A stretch of 48,717 nt of DNA from Synergistaceae bacterium (GCA_017449135.1 JAFSKE010000109.1:1-48717), one strand, 5' to 3'; numbered from the stretch's first letter, positions 17,143 through 25,386 are shown. Notes: generated by a model not told the origin, from the letters alone. Numbers and translations are program-made.

Positions 17143-18208
17143 AGGACTTGAAAACATACATTCGGTAATTGACAGACACGAAGCTGAATGGAGAAAGGAA
17201 CAGGGCGAAATTTCAGAAGTTGATGAAGCGTTAAGCCTCGAAGAATCAGTCAGACGAAGATTGACAGCTCCTTCAAATCCTGAGGGAAGATTTTCACCGG
17301 ACAGATTTTTGGGGGCAAGTCAGAAATCAAAAAATGATAATTCTGACGGAGACGAAAAAGTCGAAATTGTTTCAGTCATTAAAAGCCAGGATAACAACAA
17401 ACAGCATTCGTGGCTTTATAATGAAGTTGTGAAGGCCATTAACGACGCTGCTGACGATAAAAATATAAAAGTTGTTGCGGTTTTCGTTCCTGTAATTCAA
17501 AATTCAAAGGAATTTGAAGATTTACCCGTTGACAGAATCGTTAATCTGCCTCCCGTCAGTGAAGATGAAATTTCTATCAGTGCAGAGGAACTCGAACAGG
17601 CTCAAGAACCTGAACAGGAACAGACACAGGAAACAAATGAAGATTTTAATTTGCTGCCTGAAACTCAAATTGAATCCGATGAAGAACTTGCAGAGGCTTT
17701 CCAGACTATGGAGGAAAAATTAGACGACAGCCTCCAGAAAGAAAATGAAGAAAACGAGGAAGCTGTAGAGTCAGAGTCGGTTGAAGAAGTTGAAAATGTC
17801 GAACCTTCAGAGCCGATAGAACAGGAAGAAATTGCAGTCATTCAAGAAATTCAAGAGCCGGAAGAACCCGAAGCAGTCGAAGAAATCGAAGTTGAAGAAG
17901 TTGAAGAAGTTGAAAGCGAAGGCCAGCCGGAAATTTTACAGCACGAAGAAATAGAAATAACATCTGAATCGCCGGAAGTTTTAGAAGAAATCAGCAACGA
18001 AACTCCCGAAACAGAAATTAAAACTGAAGATGACGAAGAAAAAAAAGAAGATGAGAATATTATCGTTCCTCCGCCTCTTGATGATTTAGATGATGACGAA
18101 GTATTCGATGATTCACAGTTTGAATTATCCGAAGACTTAGATTTACAAAATGAAAACGAAGAAGACAAACAGCCAACATTAGAAGACATTGGAGATTTTA
18201 TAAATTAA
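17120..18208 (+). CDS. Very acidic protein paired with the ParA-like ATPase
   Basis: 362 aa, not recognised. Three parts can be seen. A charged N-terminus with coil-forming potential (about 1-100) includes SVRRRLTAPSNPEGRFSPDRFLG. A compact alpha/beta-looking segment (about 85-150) includes WLYNEVVKAINDAADDKNIK and VVAVFVPVIQNSK. A long Glu/Pro/Val-rich low-complexity tail (about 160-362) has repeated EEVE and EPE units. No signal peptide or membrane segment. Either the ATG at 17120 or the one at 17129 could be the start. Overlap with the ATPase gene suggests a partner or adaptor protein, in the position ParB would take; that role is inference. Confidence 0.75.
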   Translation: MLKMRISKGLENIHSVIDRHEAEWRKEQGEISEVDEALSLEESVRRRLTAPSNPEGRFSPDRFLGASQKSKNDNSDGDEKVEIVSVIKSQDNNKQHSWLYNEVVKAINDAADDKNIKVVAVFVPVIQNSKEFEDLPVDRIVNLPPVSEDEISISAEELEQAQEPEQEQTQETNEDFNLLPETQIESDEELAEAFQTMEEKLDDSLQKENEENEEAVESESVEEVENVEPSEPIEQEEIAVIQEIQEPEEPEAVEEIEVEEVEEVESEGQPEILQHEEIEITSESPEVLEEISNETPETEIKTEDDEEKKEDENIIVPPPLDDLDDDEVFDDSQFELSEDLDLQNENEEDKQPTLEDIGDFIN

Positions 18209-18215
18209 GCATTGA

Positions 18216-18258
18216 GGGGAGATATATTGATAATTAAATTGTTACCGAATATCTCCCC
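18216..18258. terminator. Perfect 10-bp inverted repeat between convergent genes
   Basis: GGGGAGATAT (18216-18225) is perfectly complementary to ATATCTCCCC (18249-18258), with a loop of 23 bases. It sits between the acidic-protein gene and dprA, and its right arm lies inside the last dprA codons. A two-way transcription stop is likely from position, though no T-tract follows. Confidence 0.5.
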
Positions 18259-19340
18259 GATGAATTTATAATAAAACCTTCAGCCTCAAGAGTAATTAAT
18301 GCCTCCTGAACTTCAGAAAAATCTAATCCCGTTCCAATTACGATACTGTCAAGCAAAATATTTCCCTGTCGCTGTAAAAATGAATATACTTTTTTCTCAC
18401 TGTCAGTTAATTTTGTTTCTGAAATTTTGTGAGTATTTTTATTATCGTCAAAATTCAAAGTTAATTGCTCAGGTTTTCCTGTTATTGTTTCGATAAATTC
18501 GTCAAGCCCGACTAAACTTTTTGCACCTTCGTTTAATAACATATTTGTGCCTTTGCTTACTTCGTCAACAATTCTTCCGGGAATTGACCATGTCTCACGG
18601 CCAAGTTTCAAAGATTCACGAGCTGTCAACATTGCCCCGCCTCCTTCGGGAGATTCAGCTACGATGACTCTTGAAGCCAAAGCAACAATAATTCTGTTTC
18701 TCATAGGAAAATGCCAAGATGCTCCGCCCATTCCCATCGGAAATTCCGAAATCAAAGCCCCGCGATCTAAAATCCTCAAAAATAAATCACGATTTTCAGC
18801 AGGATAAATTTTATCTATTCCAGTTCCGAACACCGCAATAGTTTTTCCGTCCTCGTCAAGACAGCCCCTGTGAGCAGCCGTATCAATTCCCCTTGCACCT
18901 CCGCTGATTATGATAATTCCTTTTCGAGCAATGGCCTTAGCTAAATTCGTTGCAGTGTTGCGGGCATAATCGCTGCATTTTCGAGTTCCTACTATTGCAA
19001 TCGACGGCAGCGAAATATTCAAATTCCCTTTAACGTAAAGACCTATGGGAGGGTGCGGCAAATCTTTTAATTTTGCAGGATAGTCAATATCTTTTGCGGT
19101 GATAAATTCAGCGTCAAATTTTTCGATTTTTGACATCTCACCTTCAAGCCAATTTTTATTAATGAGTTCTGAAAGTTTAAGTTGAATATTTTTATTCAGG
19201 CCTAATTCAGCGAAAAGTTTTTCATTTCCTGATAATAATTCGTCAGGTTCATAATTTTCGCAGAGTTTCATAAAAATTTCGTAAGGTGCTTTTACAGCGT
19301 TCAATAAAATTCCTGATTTAGTATATAAAGATTCATTCAT
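18234..19340 (-). CDS. dprA: DNA-processing protein DprA
   Basis: 368 aa. DprA loads RecA on incoming single-stranded DNA during natural transformation. The Rossmann core carries IAIVGTRKCSDYA, IISGGARGIDTAAH, AVFGTGIDKIYPAEN, GALISEFP and WHFPMRNRIIVALA, all hallmarks of the family. An N-terminal helical domain (about 1-90) and a C-terminal winged-helix region (about 300-368, KVYSFLQRQGNILLDSI) complete the usual layout. The ATG lies at 18234-19340's right end, divergent from the decayed gene at 19384. No other competence gene is in the window. Confidence 0.96.
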   Translation of the reverse strand: MNESLYTKSGILLNAVKAPYEIFMKLCENYEPDELLSGNEKLFAELGLNKNIQLKLSELINKNWLEGEMSKIEKFDAEFITAKDIDYPAKLKDLPHPPIGLYVKGNLNISLPSIAIVGTRKCSDYARNTATNLAKAIARKGIIIISGGARGIDTAAHRGCLDEDGKTIAVFGTGIDKIYPAENRDLFLRILDRGALISEFPMGMGGASWHFPMRNRIIVALASRVIVAESPEGGGAMLTARESLKLGRETWSIPGRIVDEVSKGTNMLLNEGAKSLVGLDEFIETITGKPEQLTLNFDDNKNTHKISETKLTDSEKKVYSFLQRQGNILLDSIVIGTGLDFSEVQEALITLEAEGFIINSSGRYSVTI

Positions 19341-19383
19341 GTTAATATTTAATCATAAAATTCATTTTAGGGGAAATGTTTTC

Positions 19384-19662
19384 ATGAAAAAAATATTAAA
19401 TTTTGTAATCGTTTTCGCATTAATAATTTTAACTTGCGGAATGTCAAAGCAGGGACACTCGGTTTTGAAGTTACGGACACAGATTGTTATTTCATTGGGG
19501 ATTCAACGCAGACCCGAAAAAATATCCGCCATTGGTAAATCAGGTTAAATTACGGTTGAAAGACAGGGAAGACGCAGAAGAGATATATTTGACGATGAAA
19601 TTTCTGACGACATGCTGGAAGATACCATTGCAGCCTTAATGGAAATTAAAAATTTGGATTAA
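19384..19662 (+). pseudogene. Decayed gene for a small secreted protein
   Basis: It keeps a good ribosome binding site (AGGGGA, about 19369-19375) and a signal peptide (MKKILNFVIVFALIILTCGMS). The frame then stops at TAA 19546-19548. In the same frame a protein-like end (DDEISDDMLEDTIAALMEIK, to 19662) resumes. In other frames, protein-like stretches TLGFEVTDTDCYFIGD (about 19450-19500) and DPKKYPPLVNQVKLRLKDRE (about 19510-19575) appear. The simplest reading is one small exported protein broken by several frameshifts and a stop. The family was not recognised. Confidence 0.5.
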
Positions 19663-19669
19663 GAAAAAA

Positions 19670-19698
19670 AAAGGCGGCGGGGCAACCTGACCGTCTTT
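19670..19698. terminator. Hairpin with flanking A-run
   Basis: AAAGGCGG (19670-19677) pairs with CCGTCTTT (19691-19698), with one G-T pair. A run of As precedes the hairpin, so read on the minus strand it has a T-tract and would work as an intrinsic terminator there. On the plus strand only a short T-rich stretch follows. Confidence 0.4.
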
Positions 19699-19713
19699 GA
19701 GTTTTGAATTTTA

Positions 19714-19722
19714 TGCTATCAT
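19714..19722 (+). promoter_or_regulatory. Possible extended -10 promoter for the toxin-antitoxin pair
   Basis: TGCTATCAT (19714-19722) fits the extended -10 pattern TGnTATAAT with one mismatch. It lies 30 bases before the antitoxin ATG; AAGGAG at 19739-19744 is the ribosome binding site. Confidence 0.35.
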
Positions 19723-19752
19723 TAACCGCAAAAATTTTAAGGAGTTGAAAAT

Positions 19753-20103
19753 ATGACAACGTTAAATTTTTCGTCTCAAACAGCTTATTATGATTTAGCG
19801 AAAATGTTTCAGTTTTTTCTTGCTTCATTGAAGATTACAGTGTCGCTTTTTACTGAAGATGACAATTCTGTTACGGGTGTTGTTGACGAATTGGATTTAG
19901 TCGAAAATGCTCCGTCTAAAGAAGAATGTATTACATCGCTAATCAAGGAAATGAAAAATTACGCCGAAGATTTTTATAACGAATTTGAATTTTGGTCATT
20001 AGCTCCCAATCGTAAAAATCACATAATTTATGTTCTAAAAATTCTCACAAGTACTGAGCAGGAATTAAGGGAGAGCATCGAATGCCAAAATGGAAAGAGC
20101 TGA
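19753..20103 (+). CDS. HicB-like antitoxin (putative)
   Basis: 116 aa. The central part (ITVSLFTEDD...VDELDLVENAPSKEECITSLIKEMKNYAEDF) follows the HicB pattern of two strands with an acidic turn, then a tEEAl..l..a...y helix. The C-terminal third (FEFWSLAPNRKNHIIYVLKIL) shows no clear DNA-binding motif, and the N-terminus has an extra 25 residues. The call depends mainly on the overlapping downstream gene, which looks like HicA. Overlap is 22 bases. If right, it neutralises the toxin; how the operon is autoregulated without a visible HTH is open. Confidence 0.6.
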   Translation: MTTLNFSSQTAYYDLAKMFQFFLASLKITVSLFTEDDNSVTGVVDELDLVENAPSKEECITSLIKEMKNYAEDFYNEFEFWSLAPNRKNHIIYVLKILTSTEQELRESIECQNGKS

Positions 20104-20300
20104 AACGTTTTTGCGACAATGACGGCTGGATATGTTATAAAAAAACGGATCATTATTATTACAGAAAAATTCTCGAAAACGGCGACATTTTACTTACTAA
20201 AATTTCAATGGGAAGCGGAGAGATTTCAAAATATTTATGGCAGGAAATAAGAAACAGGCAACTTAAAGTTACGCAAGAATATTTTAACAGCAAGATATAA
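20082..20300 (+). CDS. HicA-like mRNA interferase toxin (putative)
   Basis: 72 aa, the size of HicA. It opens MPKWKELKRFCDNDGW and has DHYYYRK in the place of the GSHxxY catalytic histidine segment of HicA (His24). The end, LWQEIRNRQLKVTQEYF, matches HicA's terminal helix followed by the eeF motif. HicA toxins fold as a small double-stranded-RNA-binding-like domain and cut mRNA. The antitoxin-first gene order is seen in some HicBA systems. The sequence is divergent, so the family is assigned by pattern only. Confidence 0.65.
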   Translation: MPKWKELKRFCDNDGWICYKKTDHYYYRKILENGDILLTKISMGSGEISKYLWQEIRNRQLKVTQEYFNSKI

Positions 20301-20342
20301 TTTCTCCTGCCTCGTACAAATATTCGGGGGCAATTTTGTTTA

Positions 20343-20351
20343 TGATATAAT
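20343..20351 (+). promoter_or_regulatory. Consensus extended -10 promoter upstream of metG
   Basis: TGATATAAT (20343-20351) is an exact extended -10 element. It would start a transcript near 20358 with a leader of about 190 bases before metG. No T-box or other known leader was recognised in it. Confidence 0.45.
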
Positions 20352-20387
20352 TTTTTTAGTTTTTCCACGTGCATTAAGAAAATAAAT

Positions 20388-20411
20388 TTTGCCACTACAT
20401 TTGCCACTACA
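20388..20411 (+). repeat. Tandem 12-base repeat
   Basis: TTTGCCACTACA occurs twice in direct tandem (20388-20399 and 20400-20411) in the metG upstream region, which otherwise holds only AT-rich sequence and two candidate promoters. Confidence 0.85.
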
Positions 20412-20488
20412 AAAATCCCATTTCAATTTAGTATTCAAAGTTAATTATAAAGATTTTTTTTTCGACAAAGTATAAATTTTTTTATTCA

Positions 20489-20497
20489 TGTTATTAT
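20489..20497 (+). promoter_or_regulatory. Second extended -10-like site before metG
   Basis: TGTTATTAT (20489-20497) fits TGnTATAAT with one mismatch and would give a leader of about 40 bases containing GAAGGGA before the metG ATG at 20545. Confidence 0.4.
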
Positions 20498-20544
20498 AAA
20501 CTACAAAAAATTTTTTACGTAAAAAGAAGGGAATAAATTTTTTC

Positions 20545-22494
20545 ATGACTGAACAGAAAAACGACAAAGTTTTTTATATCACTACGCCGATTTATTATGT
20601 CAATGACATTCCGCATATCGGCCATGCTTACACAACTATTGCGTGCGATGTCATTTCCCGTTACAAACGAATGAAGGGTTACGACGTTCATTTTTTAACC
20701 GGAACTGACGAACACGGACAGAAAATTCAAACCGCCGCCGAAACAAAAGGTAAAACTCCTCAAGAACTTGTTGATGAGATTCATTTGAATTTCAAAAAAT
20801 TATGGGAAGTCCTCAACATCTCAAACGATGATTTCATTCGCACAACTGAACCTCGACATATTAAAGTTGTCCAGGCAATGTTCAAAAAATTAATGGATCA
20901 AGGCGACATTTATAAAGGAACTTACTCCGGATATTACTGTATCCCCGATGAAACTTATGTTCCAGAGTCAAGCATGGGGCCTAACAAAACATGTCCGGAC
21001 TGCGGAAGACCTTTAACGATTATGGAAGAAGAAAGTTATTTTTTCAGAGCATCGAAATATGTTCCGGATTTAATAAAATTTTACGAGGAACATTTGAAAG
21101 CCGTAATGCCGAAAATCCGTTACAACGAAATTATGAGTTTCTTGAAAAGCGGTGTCAAAGATCAATCCGTCTCCCGCACAAGCATTAAATGGGGCATTCC
21201 TGTTCCTGGCGATGAAAAACATGTAATTTATGTGTGGTTCGATGCTTTGATTAATTATGCTTCGGCGATTGGCTATCTTGACGATCCCGAAAAATTTTCA
21301 CATTACTGGCCTCACGTTAGACACATGGTCGGAAAGGATATTATCAGATTTCATTGTGTAATTTGGCCGTTAATCTTAATCGCTCTCGGAATTAATCTTC
21401 CCGTCGAAGTCATTGCTCACGGCTGGTGGACTCACGAAGGCGAGAAAATGAGCAAGTCAAAAGGCAACGTTATAAATCCTTTTGAAATGGTCAAGGAATA
21501 CGGCTTGGATCCTTTCAGATATTTTTTGCTTCGTGAAGTTCCTTTCGGGAATGACGGAGATTTTTCACAGCTTGCGCTCGTCGGACGAATTAACAGCGAT
21601 CTTGCTAACGACTTAGGAAATTTGTTAAACCGTACTTTGCAGATGATTAAAAATTACAGAAACGGTGTTGTGCCTTCGTGCGTCAATCCTCAGTCGGAAT
21701 TAAGCGAAATGTCAATTAACACTCTTGAAAAGGTTGATGATTATTTGAATAATTATCAGTTCGACGAAGCATTAAAATCAATTTGGGAGTTAATAGGACG
21801 TTCAAACAAATTCATCGATGAGACAGCCCCTTGGAAATTGGCAAAAGATGAATCGCAGTCAGAACAGTTGAATTTTGTTTTATTGAATCTTTATGAGGCT
21901 TTGAGATTGTCGGCGTTGTTAATAGCTCCGTTTATGCCTGACACGTCAAAGAAAATTTTGCAGCAGTTAGGCGATGACAGAGAGGTTTTGTTGTTTGACG
22001 ATTTCAAATGGGGCGAAGGTGCAGGAAAAACTATCAACAAAGCAGAAGTTTTATTCCCCAGAATCGACATTAAAGAATGGAAAAAATCACAGGAGGAAAA
22101 AAAGAAAATGGAAGAAGTCAAAGAAGAAGTTAAAACACAGCCCGAACATGAAAACGAAATTTCGATTGAAGATTTCAAAACTGTTGAAATGAGAGTCGCA
22201 AAAATTATCAACGTTGAGGAAATTCCCAGATCTAAGAAATTATATAAACTCGAAGTCGATTTGGGCTACGAAAAACGCACGGTGTGTTCAGGGATAAAAG
22301 CATTTTTCACGCCCGAAGAATTAAACGGAAAAATCGTAATCCTTGTTACAAATTTGAAGCCCGTTAAACTTTGCGGAGTCGAAAGCAACGGAATGATTTT
22401 AGCGGCAAGTGTCAAGAAAGACGGAGTTTCGGAGCAATTAACACTGCTTGAACCTGAAGATAAAAATATCCCGTTGGGAAGCCGGGTGAGTTAA
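20545..22494 (+). CDS. metG: Methionyl-tRNA synthetase
   Basis: 649 aa; charges tRNA-Met. HIGH is at residues 24-27 and KMSKS at 301-305. One zinc knuckle-like pair is visible (CPDCGRPL), as in the shorter bacterial type. The anticodon-binding helical domain is followed by a Lys/Glu linker (about 510-540) and a C-terminal tRNA-binding OB domain (EISIEDFKTVEMRVAKI... to the end), which promotes dimerisation and tRNA binding. The DUF2157 gene begins three bases after the stop. Confidence 0.98.
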   Translation: MTEQKNDKVFYITTPIYYVNDIPHIGHAYTTIACDVISRYKRMKGYDVHFLTGTDEHGQKIQTAAETKGKTPQELVDEIHLNFKKLWEVLNISNDDFIRTTEPRHIKVVQAMFKKLMDQGDIYKGTYSGYYCIPDETYVPESSMGPNKTCPDCGRPLTIMEEESYFFRASKYVPDLIKFYEEHLKAVMPKIRYNEIMSFLKSGVKDQSVSRTSIKWGIPVPGDEKHVIYVWFDALINYASAIGYLDDPEKFSHYWPHVRHMVGKDIIRFHCVIWPLILIALGINLPVEVIAHGWWTHEGEKMSKSKGNVINPFEMVKEYGLDPFRYFLLREVPFGNDGDFSQLALVGRINSDLANDLGNLLNRTLQMIKNYRNGVVPSCVNPQSELSEMSINTLEKVDDYLNNYQFDEALKSIWELIGRSNKFIDETAPWKLAKDESQSEQLNFVLLNLYEALRLSALLIAPFMPDTSKKILQQLGDDREVLLFDDFKWGEGAGKTINKAEVLFPRIDIKEWKKSQEEKKKMEEVKEEVKTQPEHENEISIEDFKTVEMRVAKIINVEEIPRSKKLYKLEVDLGYEKRTVCSGIKAFFTPEELNGKIVILVTNLKPVKLCGVESNGMILAASVKKDGVSEQLTLLEPEDKNIPLGSRVS

Positions 22495-22497
22495 AAA

Positions 22498-23595
22498 ATG
22501 TCAGAGATTCGCAAAAAGGAACTTGAATTTTTAAGCGGCGAAGTAAATTTTTGGCAGGAACAGAATATTATCACGTCCGAGCAGTCCGAAAAAATTTTAT
22601 CGCTCTATGACATCAAAAAAAGTAATTTGAGATTAATTATGTTCATTGCAGGCGGAATTTTACTTGGTCTCGGATTAATAAGTTTTATCGCTGCTCATTG
22701 GCACGAAATCCCGAAAATTTTACGTGTCTGCATACTTTCGGGCGGTTATGTCGCTTCGTTAATCGCTTATTATATTATCGGAACTAAAACTAAATCGGGC
22801 AGGGCATTTTTGTTATTTGCAAGCGTGATTTTCGGTTCGGGAATTTTTTTAATCGCCAGAATGTATAACTATAAATTATATTGGTATACCGTAATAGGCT
22901 GGTGGCTGATTCAGGTTTTAATCACAGCACTGATTTCCCGTGATTCATGGCAGTTATTTTTTGCACAGATTTTGTCATTTATTTATCTCAATGCCGTAAA
23001 CGCCGTAGATATTTTTGCTCTTGAATTTGCGAATCTCTCAAAACTTCCCGTGATTGAATTTTTTTCGCCGATAAATTCATTCGCCTTAATAATTGCTTTA
23101 TGGATAGTCTGGAATTTTGTTGATGACAGAATAGCCTTCAACATGAACATGCTTTTAACGTTATTATTGCTTTCGTCAAGAATGAGTTTATGTTTCGGGG
23201 GTACTTTGACATTAATAATTCTTACGATAACTGGAGCGGTTTTATCATTTGTTTCAAAATGGCATGACACAGAAATTTTAGGCTTATTAATGACGGGATT
23301 ATTCGGAATGTTGCTGACATGGCCGGAATTTTGGAGAGGCGAAATCTTCGAGGAAGTTAAATTCCTGCCGATACTCACAGCATTTTTAATCGCCGTTATA
23401 ATGCTGATAAATATTTATCGGGGACATTACGCAACGGGAATAATATTTTGTTTTTTCCTTGCGTCAAGATATTTCTTCGATCATTTATTCGGATATATGC
23501 CTAAAGCGTGGGGATTTACTTTAGCCGGAATAATTTTCGTGATTGCGGGAATATTTTTCGGAAGGATTACGAGAATTTTCAAACATAATATATGA
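22498..23595 (+). CDS. DUF2157 multi-pass membrane protein
   Basis: 365 aa. The soluble N-terminus (LEFLSGEVNFWQEQNIITSEQSEKILSLY, split here as two adjoining helices) is the DUF2157 opening. About ten membrane segments follow, the first LIMFIAGGILLGLGLISFIAA. The family has no assigned biochemical function. It is placed directly after metG with a three-base gap and no clear ribosome binding site, so it probably depends on translation of metG. Its TGA stop (23593-23595) lies inside the predicted rpsB promoter. Confidence 0.8.
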   Translation: MSEIRKKELEFLSGEVNFWQEQNIITSEQSEKILSLYDIKKSNLRLIMFIAGGILLGLGLISFIAAHWHEIPKILRVCILSGGYVASLIAYYIIGTKTKSGRAFLLFASVIFGSGIFLIARMYNYKLYWYTVIGWWLIQVLITALISRDSWQLFFAQILSFIYLNAVNAVDIFALEFANLSKLPVIEFFSPINSFALIIALWIVWNFVDDRIAFNMNMLLTLLLLSSRMSLCFGGTLTLIILTITGAVLSFVSKWHDTEILGLLMTGLFGMLLTWPEFWRGEIFEEVKFLPILTAFLIAVIMLINIYRGHYATGIIFCFFLASRYFFDHLFGYMPKAWGFTLAGIIFVIAGIFFGRITRIFKHNI

Positions 23596-23601
23596 TATAC
23601 T
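23593..23601 (+). promoter_or_regulatory. Extended -10 promoter for rpsB-tsf
   Basis: TGATATACT (23593-23601) matches TGnTATAAT with one mismatch. Transcription would begin near 23608, giving a leader of about 80 bases. Confidence 0.5.
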
Positions 23602-23607
23602 AAGACA

Positions 23608-23673
23608 AAATCTAATATTTCACACGCTCGTATTCAGGTGAAAAAACGGGCGGAGGTTAAACCTGTTAGGAGG
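23608..23673 (+). promoter_or_regulatory. Candidate pseudoknot leader of rpsB-tsf
   Basis: CGCTCGT (23625-23631) pairs with ACGGGCG (23646-23652), seven pairs with one T-G. Its loop contains CAGGT (23635-23639), which is complementary to ACCTG (23661-23665), giving an H-type pseudoknot that ends just before the ribosome binding site AGGAGG (23668-23673). Established: in E. coli S2 represses its own rpsB-tsf mRNA. That this leader does the same is inference. Confidence 0.5.
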
Positions 23674-23688
23674 TAAAATTTTTTTATT

Positions 23689-24504
23689 ATGGCAGTAGCA
23701 AGTATGAAACAGTTGCTTGAGTGCGGAGTTCACTTCGGACATCAGACAAGACGCTGGAACCCAAAAATGAAACCCTATATTTTCACGGAACGTAACGGAG
23801 TTTACATTATTGACCTTCAGAAAACAGTAAGAGGTCTTGACCGTGCATATGAATTTATCCGTGAAACGGCTGCAAACGGCGGACATGTTCTGTTTGTCGG
23901 AACTAAGCGTCAGGCACAGGAGACAATTCGAGACGAAGCAACACGCTGCGGACAGTTTTATATCAATCAGCGTTGGCTCGGCGGACTTATGACAAACTTC
24001 CCAACAATTCGCAAAAGAATTTCAAGAATGCTTGAGTTGCGAAAATATGACGAAGAAGGAAAATGGGAAGAGTACACGAAGAAAGAAGCCGCAATGATTA
24101 AGAAAGAGCAGCTTAAACTCGAAAAGTATCTCGGCGGAATTGCAACAATGACTTCAACACCGGACGCAATATTCTTAATCGATCCGAGACGTGAAGAAAA
24201 TGCAATCGCTGAAGCAAAGAAATTAAAGATTCCCGTTGTCTCTATCGTTGACACAAACTGCGATCCCGAAATGATTGATTATCCCATTCCCGGAAATGAC
24301 GATGCTATCAGAGCAATTAAATTAATTACGGGCTTAATGGCTAATGCAGTTATCGAAGGCAGACAGGGCGAAGATGCAGTTTTGATTCCTGTTCAGGAAT
24401 TAAGCGAACCCGATGCTGTCAGTGCTGAGGAATTAATCGCAACTAAAGAACGTCTCTACGAAGATTATGAAGGCAGCATGGAAGATGCAATGATGGAGGA
24501 ATAA
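23689..24504 (+). CDS. rpsB: 30S ribosomal protein S2
   Basis: 271 aa, slightly longer than E. coli S2. Signatures are [44 protein letters not shown] and [19 protein letters not shown]. It binds the 30S head-body junction late in assembly. The ATG follows AGGAGG. tsf follows three bases after the stop, the standard bacterial pairing. Confidence 0.99.
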   Translation: MAVASMKQLLECGVHFGHQTRRWNPKMKPYIFTERNGVYIIDLQKTVRGLDRAYEFIRETAANGGHVLFVGTKRQAQETIRDEATRCGQFYINQRWLGGLMTNFPTIRKRISRMLELRKYDEEGKWEEYTKKEAAMIKKEQLKLEKYLGGIATMTSTPDAIFLIDPRREENAIAEAKKLKIPVVSIVDTNCDPEMIDYPIPGNDDAIRAIKLITGLMANAVIEGRQGEDAVLIPVQELSEPDAVSAEELIATKERLYEDYEGSMEDAMMEE

Positions 24505-24507
24505 ATC

Positions 24508-25380
24508 ATGGCAGAAATTACAGCAGCAAAAGTTAAGGAATTACGTGAGCGTACAGGTTCAGGAATGATGGATTGCAAAAAAGCCTTAGCCGAGACAAAC
24601 GGCGATATGGAAAAAGCAATCGATTATTTACGTGAAAAAGGACTTGCAAAAGCCGCTAAAAAAGCAGAACGTACAGCAAGCGACGGAAGAATTTTCCATA
24701 TTGTCAGCGATGACGGAAAACTCGGTGTAATGATTGAGTTAAACAGTGAGACGGATTTTGTTGCAAAGACAGACGAATTTAACGATCTTGGAAACAAAAT
24801 CACTGCTCATTTATTTGCAAAATCATATTCAGACGTTGCAAACCTGCTCGACAGCGTTCACGAATCAGGGGACAAAATCAGCGATCTTGTTACGGCAGTC
24901 ATTGCTAAACTCGGCGAAAATATCGTGTTAAAACGTTTCGCAAGATTCGATTCTCAAAACGGCAAAGCATTCTGTTACATTCACAGCAATTACAAAGTCG
25001 GAGCATTGGCAGAACTTGACGCAGAAAAAGCAGATGTCATTAACTCAGATGAATTTGCAGAACTCGGCCATGAAATTTGTATGCAGATAGCCGCAGCAAA
25101 TCCATCATGCTTAAGCCCTGAAGATGTTCCCGAAGATGTTTTAGAGCGTGAAAAAGCAGTTTACCGCCAGCAGTTGCTTGACGAAGGAAAACCGGCCGAC
25201 AAAATCGAAAAAATTATTCCCGGCAAAGTCAGGAAATTTTACGAATCGACATGTCTGCTTGAACAGGAATATATCAGAGATTCCGACAAGAAAGTTAAAG
25301 ATTTAATTGCAGAAGTCGGAAAGAAACTCGGAACAAAAGTTTGTGTTAAACGTTTCGAGAGATTCGGAATTGGCGAATAA
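24508..25380 (+). CDS. tsf: Translation elongation factor Ts
   Basis: 290 aa; nucleotide exchange factor for EF-Tu. The N-terminal UBA-like domain is AAKVKELRERTGSGMMDCKKAL, and the core begins with VMIELNSETDFVAKTDEF. A dimerisation domain and C-terminal module (LLEQEYIRD...KVCVKRFERFGIGE) complete it. Length is normal. A 106-bp multi-hairpin repeat separates it from pyrH. Confidence 0.99.
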   Translation: MAEITAAKVKELRERTGSGMMDCKKALAETNGDMEKAIDYLREKGLAKAAKKAERTASDGRIFHIVSDDGKLGVMIELNSETDFVAKTDEFNDLGNKITAHLFAKSYSDVANLLDSVHESGDKISDLVTAVIAKLGENIVLKRFARFDSQNGKAFCYIHSNYKVGALAELDAEKADVINSDEFAELGHEICMQIAAANPSCLSPEDVPEDVLEREKAVYRQQLLDEGKPADKIEKIIPGKVRKFYESTCLLEQEYIRDSDKKVKDLIAEVGKKLGTKVCVKRFERFGIGE

Positions 25381-25386
25381 AAAAAC

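Noticed and set aside
17851-18189. Minus-strand Ser-rich open frame
   Set aside because: It is the complement of the Glu-rich coding tail on the plus strand; GAA/GAG codons read backwards give Ser/Phe-rich shadows.
20352-20544. T-box leader for metG
   Set aside because: No T-box consensus, specifier stem or terminator/antiterminator pair could be found in this AT-rich stretch.
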